The position numbers were made by a program, and so were the translations under genes. The notes beneath the pieces are model-generated. The model did not search any database and was not told the origin of the DNA. It was given only the letters and a program-made list of their open reading frames with translations. A stretch of 32,669 bases of DNA from assembly GCA_023390905.1 (NCBI GenBank), contig JAEWBY010000066.1, forward strand, positions 1 through 32,669. The letters run 5' to 3'. Below, piece after piece: positions 1-8,611 of the stretch (position 1 is its first letter; the number at the start of each line of letters is the position of its first letter). The DNA is from Pseudomonadota bacterium (lineage in GTDB: Bacteria; Pseudomonadota; Gammaproteobacteria; Xanthomonadales; Xanthomonadaceae).

Positions 1-1
1 C

Positions 2-376
2 ATGTCCATCGACCTCAACACCCTGTCGGCCAAGGAGCTCGACTCCCTGATCACCAAGGCGAAGAAGCGCAAGACCGTGCTCAAGAAGCGCAAGCCGATC
101 ACCACGGTGCGCGCACGCCTGAAGGCGGCCGCCGCGGCGGAGGGCTACACCATCGCCGAACTGTTCGGCGGTGCGTCCGCGACGGCGGGCGATGCGCGCG
201 CCACGAAGGCGCCCCGCGCCCCGCGCAAGACCACCGGCATCAAGGTACCGCCGAAGTACCGCAACCCGGCCAATCCCGAGCAGACCTGGACCGGCCGCGG
301 CAAGCAGCCGCGCTGGATGGCCGCCTATACGGCCAAGGGCAAGAAGGTCGAAGATTTCCTGATCAAGAAGAAGTGA
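2..376 (+). CDS. H-NS family histone-like nucleoid protein
   Basis: A 124-residue DNA-binding nucleoid protein. The N-terminal third (about 1-50) is charged and helical, as in the oligomerisation segment of H-NS proteins; a short Ala/Lys/Arg-rich linker follows (about 58-80). The C-terminal domain carries the family core TWTGRGKQPRW at about 95-105, preceded by a YRNP segment, which inserts into the minor groove of AT-rich DNA. Length and the MSIDL start are typical of the Xanthomonadaceae form (the MvaT/Bv3F/XrvC-like group), so ATG 2 is accepted although any upstream ribosome site lies outside the window. H-NS proteins usually silence AT-rich, horizontally acquired genes; whether this one controls the GC-poor polysaccharide locus further right is only a guess. 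A clear terminator follows the stop codon, so it is probably monocistronic. Confidence 0.9.
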   Translation: MSIDLNTLSAKELDSLITKAKKRKTVLKKRKPITTVRARLKAAAAAEGYTIAELFGGASATAGDARATKAPRAPRKTTGIKVPPKYRNPANPEQTWTGRGKQPRWMAAYTAKGKKVEDFLIKKK

Positions 377-384
377 TGCAGAAG

Positions 385-412
385 AAACGGCCCTTCGGGG
401 CCGTTTTCTTTT
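385..412 (+). terminator. Rho-independent terminator after the H-NS gene
   Basis: A perfect 9-bp stem (AAACGGCCC at 385-393, GGGCCGTTT at 398-406) encloses a TTCG tetraloop, and the 3' arm runs into a T-rich tract (404-412). It starts nine bases after the H-NS stop codon. This is a textbook intrinsic terminator. Confidence 0.9.
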
Positions 413-413
413 G

Positions 414-455
414 GATTGGGGATTCGGGATTCGGGATTCGGAAATCGGAAATCGG
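414..455. repeat. Tandem heptad DNA repeat, GATTCGG type
   Basis: Six consecutive seven-base units: GATTGGG, then GATTCGG three times, then AAATCGG twice. The array sits in the noncoding gap just behind the H-NS terminator and before the 3' end of the convergent ThrE-like gene. Strings of this kind are commonly seen between genes in Xanthomonadaceae genomes (from memory, not searched). If translated they give a Pro/Asn/Ser/Arg-rich peptide, which explains spurious open frames over the spot. Confidence 0.75.
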
Positions 456-527
456 AAAAGCAGCTTCCGCCGAGCTGCAGGATTATCGGAGGCGCGGAAT
501 CCGCCCTGCGAATCCCATCCCTGTCCG

Positions 528-1784
528 TCAAAGATTCTTCCGCGCCGAGATCAGCAGGTTTCCGAACAGCAGCCCGGCGATCAGCGCCATCACGATATTG
601 GTGACGCTGAGCAGAGCGGATTGGCCCAGGCCCACGTCCTGCTGCTGCACCAGATTCATCAGCCCGCGCAGGCTGTTGCTGCCCGGCACCAGCATCAGGA
701 TGCCAGGCACGCGGATCAGCGCGCCCGGGCGGTTGGCCCAGCGCGCGAATGCATTGCCTGCCGCGGTCAGCGTCAGCGCCGAGAGAAAGATGCCGACCGG
801 GCTGCCCCAGGCATGACCGGCGTAGCGCGAAATGCTGTAACCACCGATGGCCGCCGCGATCACCCAGAGATAATCCCGGCGGTGCGCCTTGAACAGCACG
901 GCGAACGCATAGGCGGCCAGCAGCAGCGACAACCATTCCACCCATTCCGGTTGCGGCCGCGATGCGCGCACCTCCGGATAAAGTCCCACCAGTTGCGCCA
1001 GCGTCACCGCGATCAGCGAACCGACCGTCAGCTTCAGGATCGTCGCCATCGCACCGGCGAAACGCGCCATGCCCGACACCAGGTGCTGGCTGGTCAATTC
1101 GTTGACCGCGTTGGTCAGCGCCATGCCGGGCAGCAGCACGATCAGCGAGGCGATGATCACGCTGTTGAGATTGAGCGGTGCCACGAAATTCGCCACCAGG
1201 ATCGCCACGAAGCCGGCGACCAGCGCGGACAGGGCATCGCCGGCTTCCTTCATCTGCGGCCGCCGTTCCAGCAGCAAGCCGAGCAGTCCGATCAGCAGGC
1301 CAATCAGCGAGGCGGTCGCGATGTCCAGCCACGGCAACCGCCACAACCCGGCCACCCCACCGGACGCCAACCCGAACGCCAGCACCGACAGCGTGCGGCC
1401 GCCGGGCGTGGGTTTGCGATCCAGCGAGCGCAGCGCAGTATGTCCTTCGGCCACGCTCAGGCGGCCGGCGACCACGTCCTCGGCGATGCGATCGGCTTCG
1501 CTGAGCTTGTGCAGATCGTTTTCGCCCGGAGGCAGGCGGATCACGCGCGTGGTGTCGCTGGCGCCCAGCGGGCGGGTCGGATCGTTGAAGCTCAGGATGA
1601 GACCGGTCGGGTTGGACCACGGTTCGCAATCCAGGCCCAGGCGTTGCGACAGCGCGGCCACGGCCGCTTCCAATCGCTGCGCGGTCGTGCCGTAGCTGTG
1701 CAGGCGGCTGGCGATTTCGCAGACGAAGGCGATGCGCTGCGCATAGGTGGCGCTGGTGACGGAGGCATTGAGGGCTTCTGGCAT
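528..1784 (-). CDS. ThrE-like threonine/serine exporter family membrane protein
   Basis: A 418-residue inner-membrane protein of the ThrE (DUF1212 plus DUF3815) family, whose characterised members export threonine and serine by proton exchange. The N-terminal ~110 residues are soluble and include the typical RIAFVCEIASRLHSYG segment; after that come about ten hydrophobic segments, with the second half (ThrE_2) ending in a GxxxLVPGSNSLRG-type loop. The open frame extends upstream past 2000, but it would then run through the divergent EamA gene. The ATG at 1784, just before the conserved domain, is the best start, with only a weak GGCGGG ribosome site. It converges on the H-NS gene. The substrate is not visible from sequence; a short-chain amino acid or dipeptide is the family-based guess. 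Confidence 0.85.
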   Translation of the reverse strand: MPEALNASVTSATYAQRIAFVCEIASRLHSYGTTAQRLEAAVAALSQRLGLDCEPWSNPTGLILSFNDPTRPLGASDTTRVIRLPPGENDLHKLSEADRIAEDVVAGRLSVAEGHTALRSLDRKPTPGGRTLSVLAFGLASGGVAGLWRLPWLDIATASLIGLLIGLLGLLLERRPQMKEAGDALSALVAGFVAILVANFVAPLNLNSVIIASLIVLLPGMALTNAVNELTSQHLVSGMARFAGAMATILKLTVGSLIAVTLAQLVGLYPEVRASRPQPEWVEWLSLLLAAYAFAVLFKAHRRDYLWVIAAAIGGYSISRYAGHAWGSPVGIFLSALTLTAAGNAFARWANRPGALIRVPGILMLVPGSNSLRGLMNLVQQQDVGLGQSALLSVTNIVMALIAGLLFGNLLISARKNL

Positions 1785-1871
1785 CCCGCCACGATAGTGG
1801 CAGGGCCGTTCGCAGCCAAGCCGCGGCACCGGATTGCGTAAACTGCGCCGATTCGATCGGGGAAAAGACTG

Positions 1872-2762
1872 ATGGGTATCGGCGAGGGATTCGCCATCGC
1901 CAGCGCCGCCGCGTGGGCCATGAGCGTGATCCTGGCGCGACAGCTCGGGGCGCACGTGCCGCCGCTGGCGCTGAACCTGATGAAGAACGGACTGGTGCTG
2001 CTGGTGCTCGCGCCGGTGGCGCTGTGGCTGCACGCCGGCGCCTGGCCGTCACTGCCGTGGCAGGACGTGCTCATCGTATTGGCCAGCGGTGTGCTCGGCA
2101 TCGCGGTGGCGGACACGCTCTACTTCCGCGCACTCAACGAACTGGGCGCCGGGCGCATGGGGGTGATCGGCAACCTGTATTCGCCGCTGGTCCTGCTGAT
2201 GGGGTTCCTGTGGCTGGACGAACGCCTCGGCCCACAGCAATGGCTCGGTTTCGTGCTGGTGGGCATGGGCGTGCTGCTGGTCAGCCGGCCGCCCCGCCAG
2301 TGGCGCACGCACCCGGCCCATACGCTGCGTGGCGTGGTGATCGGCATGCTCGCGATCGCGCTGATGGCGGTGGCGATCATCATGGTCAAGCGCATCCTGG
2401 AAGATCAGCCGCTACTGTGGGTGACCTTCCTGCGCCTGCTCGGGGCGGTCGCGGGCCTGGGCGTGCTGGCGATGCTGCCGGGCATGCGCGCACGGCTCGC
2501 GTTCGATCCGGCGAAGGTCGCATGGCGCCGGCTGGTGCTGGCGGCGTGGGTCGGCCAGGGACTGTCGATGCTGTTCTGGCTCGGCGGCTACAAATACACC
2601 GCCGCATCGGTGGCGGCGATCCTCAACGAGTCGGCCTCGGTGTTCCTCGTCATCCTCGCAGCGGTCTGGTTGCGCGAGCCGATCGGCCGCCGTGGTGTCG
2701 TCGGCGTGATCCTCACGTTCGGAGGCATAGCCTGTATGCTCCTTGGCCGAGCCAACCCATGA
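1872..2762 (+). CDS. EamA/DMT family permease
   Basis: A 296-residue inner-membrane protein with two EamA repeats (about 5-140 and 155-292) and roughly ten membrane segments, the normal build of the drug/metabolite transporter superfamily. Each repeat ends in the typical motif: FLWLDERLGPQQWLG in the first and VWLREPIGRRGVVGV in the second. ATG 1872 has a purine-rich ribosome site (GGGGAAAAG) about four bases upstream. Its stop overlaps the start of the STAS-MlaE gene as ATGA, so it is the first gene of the lipid-transport operon and is probably translationally coupled to it. EamA proteins move many small metabolites; the substrate cannot be told here. Whether it works with the Mla-type transporter or only shares the transcript is unknown. 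Confidence 0.88.
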   Translation: MGIGEGFAIASAAAWAMSVILARQLGAHVPPLALNLMKNGLVLLVLAPVALWLHAGAWPSLPWQDVLIVLASGVLGIAVADTLYFRALNELGAGRMGVIGNLYSPLVLLMGFLWLDERLGPQQWLGFVLVGMGVLLVSRPPRQWRTHPAHTLRGVVIGMLAIALMAVAIIMVKRILEDQPLLWVTFLRLLGAVAGLGVLAMLPGMRARLAFDPAKVAWRRLVLAAWVGQGLSMLFWLGGYKYTAASVAAILNESASVFLVILAAVWLREPIGRRGVVGVILTFGGIACMLLGRANP

Positions 2763-3874
2763 TCAAGACCCAGGTCCGACCCGAGTTCAACGCAGACCCG
2801 TCCGACCCGTCGCGGGTGCGGCTGGCCGGCGACTGGACGCTGGGCAGTGCGCTGGCCGTGGCCGATCAGCTCCGCAGCCTGCCCGAGAACGTGCAGGCGC
2901 TGGATGCGACAGGCATCGATCGCATCGATTCGGCCGGCGTGCTGCAACTGCTGCGCTTCGCCAAGCGTCGCGAACTGCCGGCCGAGGCGATCACCTTCCG
3001 CAGCGATCATCAGGCGCTGGTCTCGACCATCGAGGACGTGGCCGATGATCGCCCGCCGCGCAAGCGCGACTACGGCTTCCTGGCCGCCCTGTCGCGACTG
3101 GGCGAACGCGTGCACGAGTACGGCCGCGAAATCATCGCCCTGCTGAGTTTCACCGGCGAGAACCTGGTCAAGCTGCTGCGCACGATCAAGGAACCGCGCC
3201 GCTTCCGTCCGACCGCGACCGTCTCGCACATGGAACAGGTCGGCCTCGACGCCGTGCCGCTGGTGGTGCTGCTGTCGTATCTGGTCGGCGCGGTGATCGC
3301 ATTCCTCGGTTCGACCATCCTGCGCGATTTCGGCGCGGAGATTTACGTGGTGGAACTGGTGAGCATCGCGTTCCTGCGCGAGTTCGCCGTGCTGTTGACC
3401 GCGATCGTGCTGGCCGGCCGCACGGCTTCGGCCTTCACCGCGCAGATCGGTGCGATGAAGAGCCGCGAGGAAGTCGATGCGATTCGCACGCTGGGGCTGG
3501 ATCCGATCGATCTGCTGGTCATCCCGCGGCTGCTCGCGCTGCTGGTGATGCTGCCGCTGCTGACCTTCATCGCGATGATGGCCGGCCTGGCCGGTGGCGT
3601 GACGGTCGGTGCGTTCGATCTGGAGATTCCGCCGCAGATGTATCTGGCGCGCATGCACGACACCATCGAGGTGCGGCATTTCCTCGTGGGCCTGTCGAAA
3701 GCACCGGTGTTCGCATTGATCATCGGCCTGATCGGCTGCCTGCAGGGATTGCAGGTGGAAGGCACGGCGCAGTCGGTCGGCGAGCGCACCACCTCCAGCG
3801 TGGTGCAGACGATCTCGCTGGTGATCATCATCGACGCGCTGGCCGCGTTGTGGTTCATGCACATGGGCTGGTAA
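2759..3874 (+). CDS. mlaE: MlaE-type lipid ABC transporter permease with fused N-terminal STAS (MlaB-like) domain
   Basis: A 371-residue inner-membrane permease of the MCE-associated lipid transporters. Residues 1-95 form a STAS domain with the conserved DRIDSAGVLQLL stretch (54-65), the role taken by the separate protein MlaB in E. coli. Residues ~100-371 are the MlaE permease: an amphipathic entry helix, about five membrane segments and the coupling-helix region EVDAIRTLGLDPIDLLVIPR (238-257) that contacts the ATPase. The open frame reaches back into the EamA gene, but ATG 2759 overlaps the EamA stop (ATGA) and begins the STAS domain, so it is the start. The ATPase gene follows after three bases. 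The complex moves phospholipids between inner and outer membrane; the direction is not visible from sequence. Confidence 0.93.
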   Translation: MIKTQVRPEFNADPSDPSRVRLAGDWTLGSALAVADQLRSLPENVQALDATGIDRIDSAGVLQLLRFAKRRELPAEAITFRSDHQALVSTIEDVADDRPPRKRDYGFLAALSRLGERVHEYGREIIALLSFTGENLVKLLRTIKEPRRFRPTATVSHMEQVGLDAVPLVVLLSYLVGAVIAFLGSTILRDFGAEIYVVELVSIAFLREFAVLLTAIVLAGRTASAFTAQIGAMKSREEVDAIRTLGLDPIDLLVIPRLLALLVMLPLLTFIAMMAGLAGGVTVGAFDLEIPPQMYLARMHDTIEVRHFLVGLSKAPVFALIIGLIGCLQGLQVEGTAQSVGERTTSSVVQTISLVIIIDALAALWFMHMGW

Positions 3875-3877
3875 CGA

Positions 3878-4681
3878 ATGGGCCAAAGCCAGGACAACGA
3901 ACCCATCATCCAGGTGCGCGGGCTGGTCAATCGCTTCGGCGAGCAGACCGTGCACGAGGAACTGGATCTGGACGTGCATCGCGGCGAAATCCTCGGCGTG
4001 GTCGGCGGATCCGGCACCGGCAAGTCGGTGCTGATGCGATCGATCCTCGGTCTGCGCACGCCGCAGGCCGGACAGATCAGCGTGCTCGGCGCCGATGCGC
4101 TGGCCGACGATGCGCAGGCGCGCCTGCACATCGAACGCAACACCGGCGTGCTGTTCCAGGATGGCGCGCTGTTCTCGTCGCTGACCGTCGGCGAGAACGT
4201 GCAGGTGCCGCTGAAGGAACACCACGCCGATCTTCCCGACAGTTGGCATTACGAACTGGCGCTGCTGAAGATCAAGCTCGCCGGCCTGCCCGCCGATGCA
4301 CTGAACAAGCTGCCCTCGCAGTTGTCCGGCGGCATGCGCAAGCGCGCGGGCCTGGCACGCGCGCTGGCGCTGGATCCGCCGCTGCTGTTCCTCGACGAGC
4401 CGACCGCCGGGCTGGATCCGATCGGCGCGGCCGCCTTCGATCGCCTGATCAAGACACTGCAGGAAGCCCTCGGGCTGACGGTCTTCCTCATCACCCATGA
4501 TCTCGACACCCTGTACGCTATCTGCGATCGCGTGGCGGTGCTGGCCGATCGCAAGGTCGTCATCAACGCACCGCTGGCGGAGGTCGAACAGTTCGATCAT
4601 CCCTGGGTGCGCGAATATTTCCACGGACCCCGGGCTCGCGCCGCGCGCGGCGAGGCGCCCGAACCGCAAGAGGCGATGTGA
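3878..4681 (+). CDS. mlaF: MlaF-type ABC transporter ATP-binding subunit
   Basis: A 267-residue cytoplasmic ATPase that powers the MlaE permease. Walker A is GGSGTGKS (43-50), the Q-loop region is LFQDGALFSSLTV (92-104), the signature is LSGGM (149-153), and Walker B is LLFLDEPTAGLD (169-180), followed by a TVFLITHDL switch histidine. The GALFSSLTV stretch and the GGMRKRAGLARAL segment are typical of MlaF rather than of amino-acid or drug ABC ATPases. It starts three bases after the mlaE stop, and its stop overlaps the MCE gene. The C-terminus (about 245-267) is a short Arg/Ala/Glu-rich tail. Confidence 0.93.
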   Translation: MGQSQDNEPIIQVRGLVNRFGEQTVHEELDLDVHRGEILGVVGGSGTGKSVLMRSILGLRTPQAGQISVLGADALADDAQARLHIERNTGVLFQDGALFSSLTVGENVQVPLKEHHADLPDSWHYELALLKIKLAGLPADALNKLPSQLSGGMRKRAGLARALALDPPLLFLDEPTAGLDPIGAAAFDRLIKTLQEALGLTVFLITHDLDTLYAICDRVAVLADRKVVINAPLAEVEQFDHPWVREYFHGPRARAARGEAPEPQEAM

Positions 4682-5607
4682 TGGAAACCCGAGCCAACTA
4701 TGTCCTGATCGGCGCGTTCACCGTGGTGGTGGCCGTGGCGCTGCTGCTGTTCGGCCTGTGGGCGGCGAAATATTCGTCCGAGCGCACCTGGCAGCAGTAC
4801 CAGATCGTGTTCCGCGAAGCGGTGACCGGGCTGTCGGTCGGCAGCCCCGTGCAGTACAACGGCATCGCGGTGGGGTCGATCACCAAGCTGTCACTGGCGC
4901 CGAATGATCCCCGCCAGGTGGTCGCGCTGATCCGCGTGGAATCGACCACGCCGGTCAAGACCGATACCCGCGCCAAGCTGGCCATCACCAGCCTCACCGG
5001 GCCGACCATCATCCAGCTCAGCGGCGGCTCGCCGCAGGCCCCGGCGCTGACGCAGATCGATCACCGGGAAGCGCCGGTCATCCAGACGTCGCCGTCGGCG
5101 CTGCAGAACATCACCGACACGGCCAGCCGCATCGTCGAGCGGCTCGATCAGGTACTGAGCGACAAGAACGTCGCCAGCATCACCCAGACCCTGCAGAACC
5201 TGGAAACCATGAGCGATTCGCTCGCCAGCCGCGATCAGGGCCTGGAATCGCTGATCGTCAGCGCACGCGACGCCGCGCGCAATCTCGACAGGACATTGAC
5301 CACCACCAACGGCACGATCGAACGCATCGATCAGAATCTGGTGCAGGAACTGCCGACCCTGATCGAGAAACTCGACCACACGCTGGCGAAGCTGGATTCG
5401 GCCGCCGGCAACGCGGACGCAATCCTTGGCGAGAACCGCGCGGCCATCAACAGCTTCGCCACCGACGGGCTGGGCCAGCTCGGCCCGACGCTGACCGAAC
5501 TGCGCGGGCTGGTGCGCGATCTGCGCCGCGTCAGTGATCGACTGGAAGGCAATCCCGCGCGCTACCTGCTCGGCCGCGACGCACCCAAGGAGTTCGAACC
5601 CAAATGA
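4681..5607 (+). CDS. mlaD: MCE-domain (MlaD-like) substrate-binding protein with long helical tail
   Basis: A 308-residue protein anchored by one N-terminal membrane helix (about 8-28) with its body in the periplasm. A single MCE domain (about 38-115; FREAVTGLSVGSPVQYNG is typical) is followed by a long helical region (~120-290) rich in Leu/Asp/Thr, with heptad-like hydrophobic spacing. E. coli MlaD is only about 180 residues, so the tail is the distinctive part and could build a hexameric tube across the periplasm. Start choice: ATG 4681 shares one base with the mlaF stop (TGATG); the GTG at 4678 is also in frame but would add only one residue. Its stop overlaps the lipoprotein gene (ATGA). 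No mlaC-like periplasmic shuttle is present nearby. Confidence 0.9.
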   Translation: METRANYVLIGAFTVVVAVALLLFGLWAAKYSSERTWQQYQIVFREAVTGLSVGSPVQYNGIAVGSITKLSLAPNDPRQVVALIRVESTTPVKTDTRAKLAITSLTGPTIIQLSGGSPQAPALTQIDHREAPVIQTSPSALQNITDTASRIVERLDQVLSDKNVASITQTLQNLETMSDSLASRDQGLESLIVSARDAARNLDRTLTTTNGTIERIDQNLVQELPTLIEKLDHTLAKLDSAAGNADAILGENRAAINSFATDGLGQLGPTLTELRGLVRDLRRVSDRLEGNPARYLLGRDAPKEFEPK

Positions 5608-6248
5608 AGGCGCTGCGATTTTCCCTCGTCCTGCCGCTGATGCTGCTGGCGGGCTGCTCGATCCTCGGCAGTGAACAACGCGATCCGGTGACGATCTATT
5701 CGCCGGAGGTCCGCGTGCAGGCCGATCCGGCCTGGCCCACGGTGAACTGGTCGCTGGTGATCGCCAAGCCCACCGCCGCACGCGTGGTCGACAGCCCGCG
5801 CATTTCGGTGCGACCCACGCCCGGCGAGTTGCAGGTCTACAAGGGCGCATCGTGGGCGCAGCCGGCCACCGACATGCTGCAGGACGCCGTGCAGCGCACG
5901 CTCGAGGATTCGGGCCGCATTCCCGCCGTCTCCAGCGCCGATGCCGGCATCCTGGCCGACTACCGTCTGGTGATGGACATCCGCCGCTTCGAATCCGATT
6001 ACGCGGCCGGCTCCAGCCCGGCCGCGACCATCGAGGTGGCGGCGAAGATCGTACAGAACCGCAGCCAGCGCGTGGTCGCATCGCGCACGTTCCTGCAGAC
6101 CGAAGGCGCCGCCGGCACCGATACCGGCAGCGTCGCGCAGGCGTTCGGCATCGCGCTCTCGCGCATCACCGGCGAGATCGCGGGCTGGACGCTGGCGAGC
6201 GGACAGGCTGACGCCGCCACGCAGCCGCCGATCGCACCGCGACGCTGA
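5604..6248 (+). CDS. ABC-type transport auxiliary lipoprotein (PqiC/DUF330-like)
   Basis: A 214-residue lipoprotein. The signal peptide ends in the lipobox LLAGC, with Cys18 as the lipidated residue and Ser at +2, which favours outer-membrane sorting. The mature part has the alternating pattern of the transport-auxiliary lipoprotein family (YSPEVRVQAD, then WSLVIAKPTAARVVDSPRI, then a central TDMLQDAVQRTLEDSG helix). PqiC-type lipoproteins sit at the outer-membrane end of MCE transport systems. ATG 5604 overlaps the MCE gene stop by four bases, so it is the last gene of the five-gene operon. The short gap behind it (6249-6288) has a GC-only hairpin at 6252-6266 without a T-tract, separating it from the convergent alkB gene. 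Confidence 0.88.
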   Translation: MKALRFSLVLPLMLLAGCSILGSEQRDPVTIYSPEVRVQADPAWPTVNWSLVIAKPTAARVVDSPRISVRPTPGELQVYKGASWAQPATDMLQDAVQRTLEDSGRIPAVSSADAGILADYRLVMDIRRFESDYAAGSSPAATIEVAAKIVQNRSQRVVASRTFLQTEGAAGTDTGSVAQAFGIALSRITGEIAGWTLASGQADAATQPPIAPRR

Positions 6249-6288
6249 CACGCGCGCCGGGCGCGCAAGACGGGCGAGCGCGAAGGCG

Positions 6289-6876
6289 CTAGCGCTGGAT
6301 CCAGCGGAACGTCAGGTTGATGCGCTCGCCCACCGGGCGCGCCGTGCGTGGCAGCGCATGGCGATAGAAGCGCTGCGTGGCGCCGCGCATCACCAGCAGA
6401 CTGCCTGCCGGCAGATCCAGCGCCAGACGGTGGGCCGGGTTGTTCCTGTGCTTGAGCACGAAGCGGCGCATCGCGCCCAGGCTCAGTGAGGCGATCACCG
6501 GCTCCGGACCCAGTTCCGGCTCATCGTCGCTGTGCCAGCCCATCGCGTCGCGGCCATCGCGATACAGGTTCGCCAGCACGCTGTTGAACGGCACGCCCAG
6601 CATGCCGCTCAGGCGTTCGCGCAACGGCTCCAGCACCTGCGGCCAGGGATGCGGATCGAAACGCGTCCCGGAATAGCGATAGGTGGCGTCCGGATCGCCG
6701 ATCCAGGCGCTCAATCTCGGCGAATCGACTTCACGGCCGAACAGGCGGATGCGATGCACGCTCCAGGGCAACTGCGCACGCAGGGTCTGCTGCAGGGCGT
6801 GCGCGGACGATGCCTCCATCCATGCGGCAGCAAAGCCGAGATCGGCATCGGGCAACGGCAGCGACTCCAGTTCCAT
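6289..6876 (-). CDS. alkB: AlkB-like 2-oxoglutarate/Fe(II)-dependent dioxygenase
   Basis: A 195-residue enzyme of the AlkB family, which removes alkyl groups from DNA or RNA bases by oxidation. The iron ligands are visible: His115-x-Asp117 in MGWHSDDE and a distal His173 in RFYRHALPRT. Arg185, Asn187 and Arg191 in RINLTFRW match the 2-oxoglutarate-binding RxNxTxR motif. The NLYRDG segment (104-109) before the HxD motif is also typical. The closest known layout is the short ALKBH2/3-like bacterial type. The frame is open far upstream, antisense to ETF-QO; ATG 6876 is chosen because homology starts there and a TAGGG ribosome-like site lies upstream. It is divergent from ETF-QO across a 93-bp spacer. 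Confidence 0.9.
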   Translation of the reverse strand: MELESLPLPDADLGFAAAWMEASSAHALQQTLRAQLPWSVHRIRLFGREVDSPRLSAWIGDPDATYRYSGTRFDPHPWPQVLEPLRERLSGMLGVPFNSVLANLYRDGRDAMGWHSDDEPELGPEPVIASLSLGAMRRFVLKHRNNPAHRLALDLPAGSLLVMRGATQRFYRHALPRTARPVGERINLTFRWIQR

Positions 6877-6969
6877 GCGGTTCACCCTAGCATCGAAGGC
6901 GTGATTTGCCCCGCTCCGTGCAAACCCGCGACAATCCGCATCTGCAATCTGCCAGCCGTGGAGCACCGC

Positions 6970-8601
6970 ATGAGCCAGCCCGATAACGCTTCCGTCGAAC
7001 GCGACGTGATGGAATACGACGTCGTCACGGTCGGCGCCGGGCCGGCCGGTCTGTCCTTCGCGATCCGGCTCAAGCAACTGAATCCGGACATCTCGGTCTG
7101 CGTGATCGAGAAGTCCTCCACGATCGGCGCGCAGATCCTGTCCGGCGCAGTGATCGAAACCGCGCCGCTCGACGCGCTGCTGCCGAACTGGCGCGACAAC
7201 CCGCCGCCGATCTGCATCCCCGCCACCGAAGACGAATTCTGGCTGCTGAGCAAGGACGGCGGTCGCAAGCTGCCGGTGCCGCCAGGCATGAACAACCACG
7301 GCAACGTCATCGTCAGTCTCGGTGCGATGTGCGCATGGCTCGCCCCGCAGGCCGAAGCACTGGGCGTGGAAATCTATCCGGGCTTCGCCGCCGCCGAAAC
7401 CCTGCACGACGAAGACGGCACCGTGCTCGGCGTTCGCATCGGTGACATGGGCGTGGCCAGGGACGGCACGCACAAGCCCGGCTACACGCCCGGCATCGAC
7501 ATCCGCGCCAAGGTCACCGTGCTTGCCGAAGGCGCACGCGGCCATCTGACCAAGCGTCTGGTGAAGCGCTTCAAGCTGGATGTCGACAGCGATCCGCAGG
7601 CGTATTCCATCGGCATCAAGGAACTGTGGCAGGTGCCGGAAGATCGCGTCACGCCCGGCAAGATCGTGCACAGCCTCGGATGGCCGGCCGATACGAGCAC
7701 CTACGGCGGCAGTTTCGTCTACCACTTGGACAAGGGCCGCATCGCGCTGGGGTATGTCAGCGGGCTCGATTACCGGGATCCGGAATACAAGCCGTGGGAA
7801 GCCTTCCAGCAATGGAAGAACCACCCGAGCGTCAAGCCGCTGCTCGAAGGCGGCACGATCCTGTCGGCCGGCGCACGCGCGATCGTCACCGGCGGCTGGC
7901 AATCGCTGCCGAAAGTGGAAATGCCCGGCGCCTTGCTCATCGGCGACACCGCCGGCCTGCTCAACGTGCCCAAGATCAAGGGCACGCACCAGGCGATCCG
8001 CTCCGGCATGCTCGCGGCCGAGCATCTGGTGGCCTCGCAGCTTTCGCCGCAGGGCTTCGACGCCAAGCTGCGCGCGTCCGATGCGATGGCCGAGTTGAAG
8101 AAGGTCCGCAACATCAAGCCCGGCTTCAAGCGCGGGCTGTGGTTCGGCATGTTGAACGCCGCATGGGAAACGGCCATCGGTGGGCTGTCGCCGTGGACCC
8201 TGAAAAACAAGGCCGACTGGTGCTCGCTCGACAAGCTCCCCGAGCACGAATCCCCCCGGCGCGATTACGTCGATCGCACGCTCGCACCGCGCGATCGCCT
8301 GCAGGCGGTGTATTACGCAGCGACCGAACACGACGAAGACCAGCCGGTGCACCTGAAGGTGGCCGACACCTCGATCTGCATCGAACGCTGCACGGTGGAA
8401 TACGACAACCCCTGCACCCGCTTCTGCCCGGCCGGCGTCTACGAGATCGTCCAGGACGCCAATGGCATCGACGGCAAGCGCCTGCAGATCAACGCCGCCA
8501 ACTGCGTCCACTGCAAGACCTGCGACATCAAGGATCCCTACGAAATCATCACCTGGGTGACGCCGGAAGGCGGCTCGGGGCCGAATTACCAGAATCTTTG
8601 A
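6970..8601 (+). CDS. Electron transfer flavoprotein-ubiquinone oxidoreductase (ETF-QO)
   Basis: A 543-residue membrane-associated flavoprotein that passes electrons from reduced ETF to ubiquinone. The N-terminal FAD-binding fold shows VGAGPAGLSF (21-30). A second FAD segment, GALLIGDTAGLLNVPKIKG, lies in the middle, and the C-terminus carries the 4Fe-4S cluster with Cys486 (FCPAGVYE) and Cys512, Cys515 and Cys518 (CVHCKTC). The length is as expected for the family. ATG 6970 is chosen because the family-like sequence begins here; the frame stays open upstream only as the antisense of alkB. Its partner proteins, ETF beta and alpha, are encoded at 13886-15650. Confidence 0.95.
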   Translation: MSQPDNASVERDVMEYDVVTVGAGPAGLSFAIRLKQLNPDISVCVIEKSSTIGAQILSGAVIETAPLDALLPNWRDNPPPICIPATEDEFWLLSKDGGRKLPVPPGMNNHGNVIVSLGAMCAWLAPQAEALGVEIYPGFAAAETLHDEDGTVLGVRIGDMGVARDGTHKPGYTPGIDIRAKVTVLAEGARGHLTKRLVKRFKLDVDSDPQAYSIGIKELWQVPEDRVTPGKIVHSLGWPADTSTYGGSFVYHLDKGRIALGYVSGLDYRDPEYKPWEAFQQWKNHPSVKPLLEGGTILSAGARAIVTGGWQSLPKVEMPGALLIGDTAGLLNVPKIKGTHQAIRSGMLAAEHLVASQLSPQGFDAKLRASDAMAELKKVRNIKPGFKRGLWFGMLNAAWETAIGGLSPWTLKNKADWCSLDKLPEHESPRRDYVDRTLAPRDRLQAVYYAATEHDEDQPVHLKVADTSICIERCTVEYDNPCTRFCPAGVYEIVQDANGIDGKRLQINAANCVHCKTCDIKDPYEIITWVTPEGGSGPNYQNL

Positions 8602-8611
8602 GGCATTGGCC

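Noticed and set aside
325..2052. A 575-codon open frame on the minus strand, and a 476-codon frame on the plus strand at 411-1841
   Set aside because: Both overlap the ThrE-like gene in other frames; their products are Arg/Gln/His/Pro-rich without motifs, as expected from out-of-frame reading of GC-rich DNA.
2588..4669. A 693-codon frame antisense to mlaE and mlaF
   Set aside because: Gln/His/Arg-rich product with no domain, lying over two certain genes.
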